Shown: positions 62,467 through 64,000 of the stretch, one piece after another | Layout: each line of letters starts with the position of its first letter | Position numbering within the stretch: the stretch's first letter is position 1 | Source: Mumia sp. ZJ1417 | Lineage (GTDB): Bacteria > Actinomycetota > Actinomycetes > Propionibacteriales > Nocardioidaceae | NCBI RefSeq assembly: GCF_014127285.1 | Contig: NZ_CP059901.1 | Span: 310,001 to 374,000, forward strand | Reading direction: 5' to 3' | DNA: 64,000 bases | Notes under the pieces: model-generated | Seen by the model: the letters and a program-made list of their open reading frames with translations, nothing else | Told to the model about the DNA's origin: nothing | The model's database searches: none | Position numbers and translations under genes: made by a program

Positions 62467-63293
62467 GAGGCGGCTCCGCTGTCGCGGGTCAGCGGCAGCT
62501 CGGCGACGACTGAGAACCCTCCGTCCGGTCGGCGGCCCGCGCTGAGGTGCCCGCCGAGGGCGTTGGTCCGCTCGCGCATGCCGATCAGCCCGAGGCCGGG
62601 CCGCGCGGGTACGGCGGACGGGTCCGTACGACCGTCGTCGTCCACGCGCACGGTCACCACGTCGAGGCCGTACTCGACGACGACGCGCGCCTCCGCGGCG
62701 CCGGCGTGCCGGGCGACGTTGGTGAGGGCCTCCTGGATGATCCGGTACGCGGCGGAGTCGACCTCGGCGGGCACCGTCCGACGTCTCCCGGAGATCCGGA
62801 GCCGCGGCTCGATCCCGGCGTGGCTGCTGCGGGCGACCAGACGAGGGAGGTCCTCCAGGCCGTACCCGTTCGCGTGGTCGTCGCGCCGTAGCACGCTCAA
62901 CGTCTCGCGCAGGTCTCTTGACGCGTCGCCGGCCGCCTCCTGGATGGCCGACAGGGCGACGGGGACGTCCTCGCCGCGCTTGCGGGCCAGGTGTGCGGCG
63001 ACCCCGGCCTGCATGGTCACAACGGAGATGCTGTGGGTCAGCGAGTCGTGCAGCTCGCGGGCGATGCGCAGTTGCTCCTCGGCGACGCGGCGGCGCAGGA
63101 CCTCCTCGCGGACCCGCTGGGCCTCGGCGAGCTGCTCCTCGAGGGCCGTCATCCGCGCCCGCCACTGGTACGTGGCGGCGACGGCGACGAGTCCGGAGAC
63201 GAGCCAGCCCGCCGCGTAGAACCGCTTCCAACCTCGGTCTGTGCGCACTCGTGCACTGTAGGCGACCCTCCGGACCGTCCACATCCGCTGCAA
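62463..63293 (-). CDS. Sensor histidine kinase, DesK/NarL-type, with a single short membrane segment
   Basis: Up to 276 residues. One helix ([20 protein letters not shown]), a coiled linker, the HisKA_3 box [20 protein letters not shown] with its His, and HATPase_c with [14 protein letters not shown] and [16 protein letters not shown]. The sensor part is unusually small, so it may sense within the membrane or through a partner. The start is uncertain: ATG 63293, ATG 63284 or GTG 63248 are in frame, and none has a clear ribosome site. Confidence 0.9.
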   Translation of the reverse strand: MQRMWTVRRVAYSARVRTDRGWKRFYAAGWLVSGLVAVAATYQWRARMTALEEQLAEAQRVREEVLRRRVAEEQLRIARELHDSLTHSISVVTMQAGVAAHLARKRGEDVPVALSAIQEAAGDASRDLRETLSVLRRDDHANGYGLEDLPRLVARSSHAGIEPRLRISGRRRTVPAEVDSAAYRIIQEALTNVARHAGAAEARVVVEYGLDVVTVRVDDDGRTDPSAVPARPGLGLIGMRERTNALGGHLSAGRRPDGGFSVVAELPLTRDSGAAS

Positions 63294-63441
63294 GGAGCAT
63301 CCGCCACGTCATCCCCAGGGAGTACGTGCGCCCGTCGGCCGCCCCGTACGGGGGCCGCCCAAGTGCCGTCCCGGGGACGACGACGCGGAGGTGTCCGGCG
63401 GACGAGCCTGGTGGCCGATCGACACGACGAGGAGACGCGAC

Positions 63442-64000
63442 ATGGATGACCCAGCAGCGCCGGCGGTGGAGACCGCGGCGCTCACCAAGGCCTTCGGGAC
63501 GACGCGCGCCGTCGACGGGCTCGACCTCGTGGTCCCACGCGGCGGCGTGTACGGCCTGCTCGGCCCCAACGGCGCGGGCAAGACCACGACCGTACGGCTG
63601 CTCGCCACCTTGCTGCGGCCCGACGGCGGGCACGCACGCGTCCTCGGGCACGACGTGGTCGTTGATGCGGCGGCCGTACGGTCCGAGCTCGCGCTGACCG
63701 GGCAGTTCGCGGCGGTCGACGCCGACCTCACAGGGACGGAGAACCTGGTCCTCCAGGCTCGGCTGCTCGGGCACTCACGGCGGTCGGCACGCGCCCGGGC
63801 CGACGAGCTGCTCGCCGCGTTCGGGCTCGAGGACGCCGCCGGCCGGCTCGTCGGGACGTACTCCGGAGGCATGCAGCGGCGGCTCGACGTGGCCTCGAGC
63901 CTCGTACGGACGCCCCGGCTGCTCTTCCTCGACGAGCCCACGACCGGTCTCGACCCGCGAAGCCGCCGGCAGGTGTGGGACGTCGTCCGCGAGCTGGTCG
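63442..64000 (+). CDS. DrrA-type ABC transporter ATPase (3' truncated)
   Basis: The first 186 residues are visible. Walker A is [21 protein letters not shown]-loop in [20 protein letters not shown], signature [15 protein letters not shown] and Walker [21 protein letters not shown]. These fit the daunorubicin-resistance/lipid-export group that works with an ABC-2 membrane partner, expected beyond the window. AGGAG lies eight bases before the ATG. It diverges from the two-component pair. Confidence 0.94.
   Translation, partial: MDDPAAPAVETAALTKAFGTTRAVDGLDLVVPRGGVYGLLGPNGAGKTTTVRLLATLLRPDGGHARVLGHDVVVDAAAVRSELALTGQFAAVDADLTGTENLVLQARLLGHSRRSARARADELLAAFGLEDAAGRLVGTYSGGMQRRLDVASSLVRTPRLLFLDEPTTGLDPRSRRQVWDVVRELV

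Noticed and set aside
63294-63441. Possible short gene between the histidine kinase and the ABC ATPase.
   Set aside because: No frame with a start codon, ribosome site and family likeness fits; it is most likely the shared promoter region of the divergent genes.

Overview
The window is chromosomal DNA from a very high-G+C actinobacterium. The signs are WhiB, BioQ, a LexA box of the CGAAC-N4-GTTCG type, a Crp of the mycobacterial kind, MarP, GuaB1, an actinobacterial Tad locus, abundant GTG starts and frequent ATGA/GTGA stop-start overlaps. Gene content and the short intergenic repeats look like Nocardioidaceae or a near relative; that placement is inference. No phage, insertion sequence, CRISPR array or biosynthetic cluster is visible. 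Most of the window is core genome.

Left part (1-18.5 kb), less conserved: a truncated LuxR-type ATPase regulator, an FAD-linked oxidase, two small membrane proteins, a NarL-type two-component pair, a glycerophosphodiester phosphodiesterase, dinB with a LexA box touching its start codon, an alkylsulfatase divergent from a second large LuxR regulator, a secreted RCC1-repeat protein, a decayed vapBC pair beside tRNA-Pro(CGG), a phosphoesterase and a YqeY-like protein.

Middle part (18.5-59.6 kb): from memory, the gene order follows the M. tuberculosis stretch Rv3682 to Rv3646c: ponA2-type PBP, whiB4, two ArsA-type ATPases, DUF4177, RidA, NUDIX, MBL hydrolase, crp, nth, TlpA-like protein, CoA-type NUDIX, marP, holin-like protein, acs, HAD phosphatase, ssd, tadABC, pilin, TadE-like proteins, DEAD/DEAH helicase, then hppA and topA. 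Three insertions stand out. A DUF559-type gene sits between the MBL gene and crp, bordered by GTGACCCG-type repeats. A biotin uptake block (bioQ, tandem operators, bioYMN) sits after acs. A small block holds guaB1, a VOC protein, a DUF402 protein, a ClgR-like regulator, a methyltransferase and a Fic-like protein. Between the HAD phosphatase and the Fic-like gene is an A/T-richer, structured stretch in the position of the 6S-like RNA Ms1/MTS2823 (scr3559 in Streptomyces).

Right part (59.6-64 kb): a lipoprotein, a flavin amine oxidase, a second NarL-type two-component pair and a truncated DrrA-type ABC ATPase.

Functional links: Crp is encoded here, and a near-perfect TGTGA-N6-TCAC box lies in the acs upstream region. 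BioQ very probably represses bioYMN through two adjacent palindromes. The Tad genes form one translationally coupled unit for pilus or secretion assembly, but no prepilin peptidase is in view. Several unrelated short tandem or inverted repeats sit just behind stop codons, mostly where genes converge, and may act as transcript ends.
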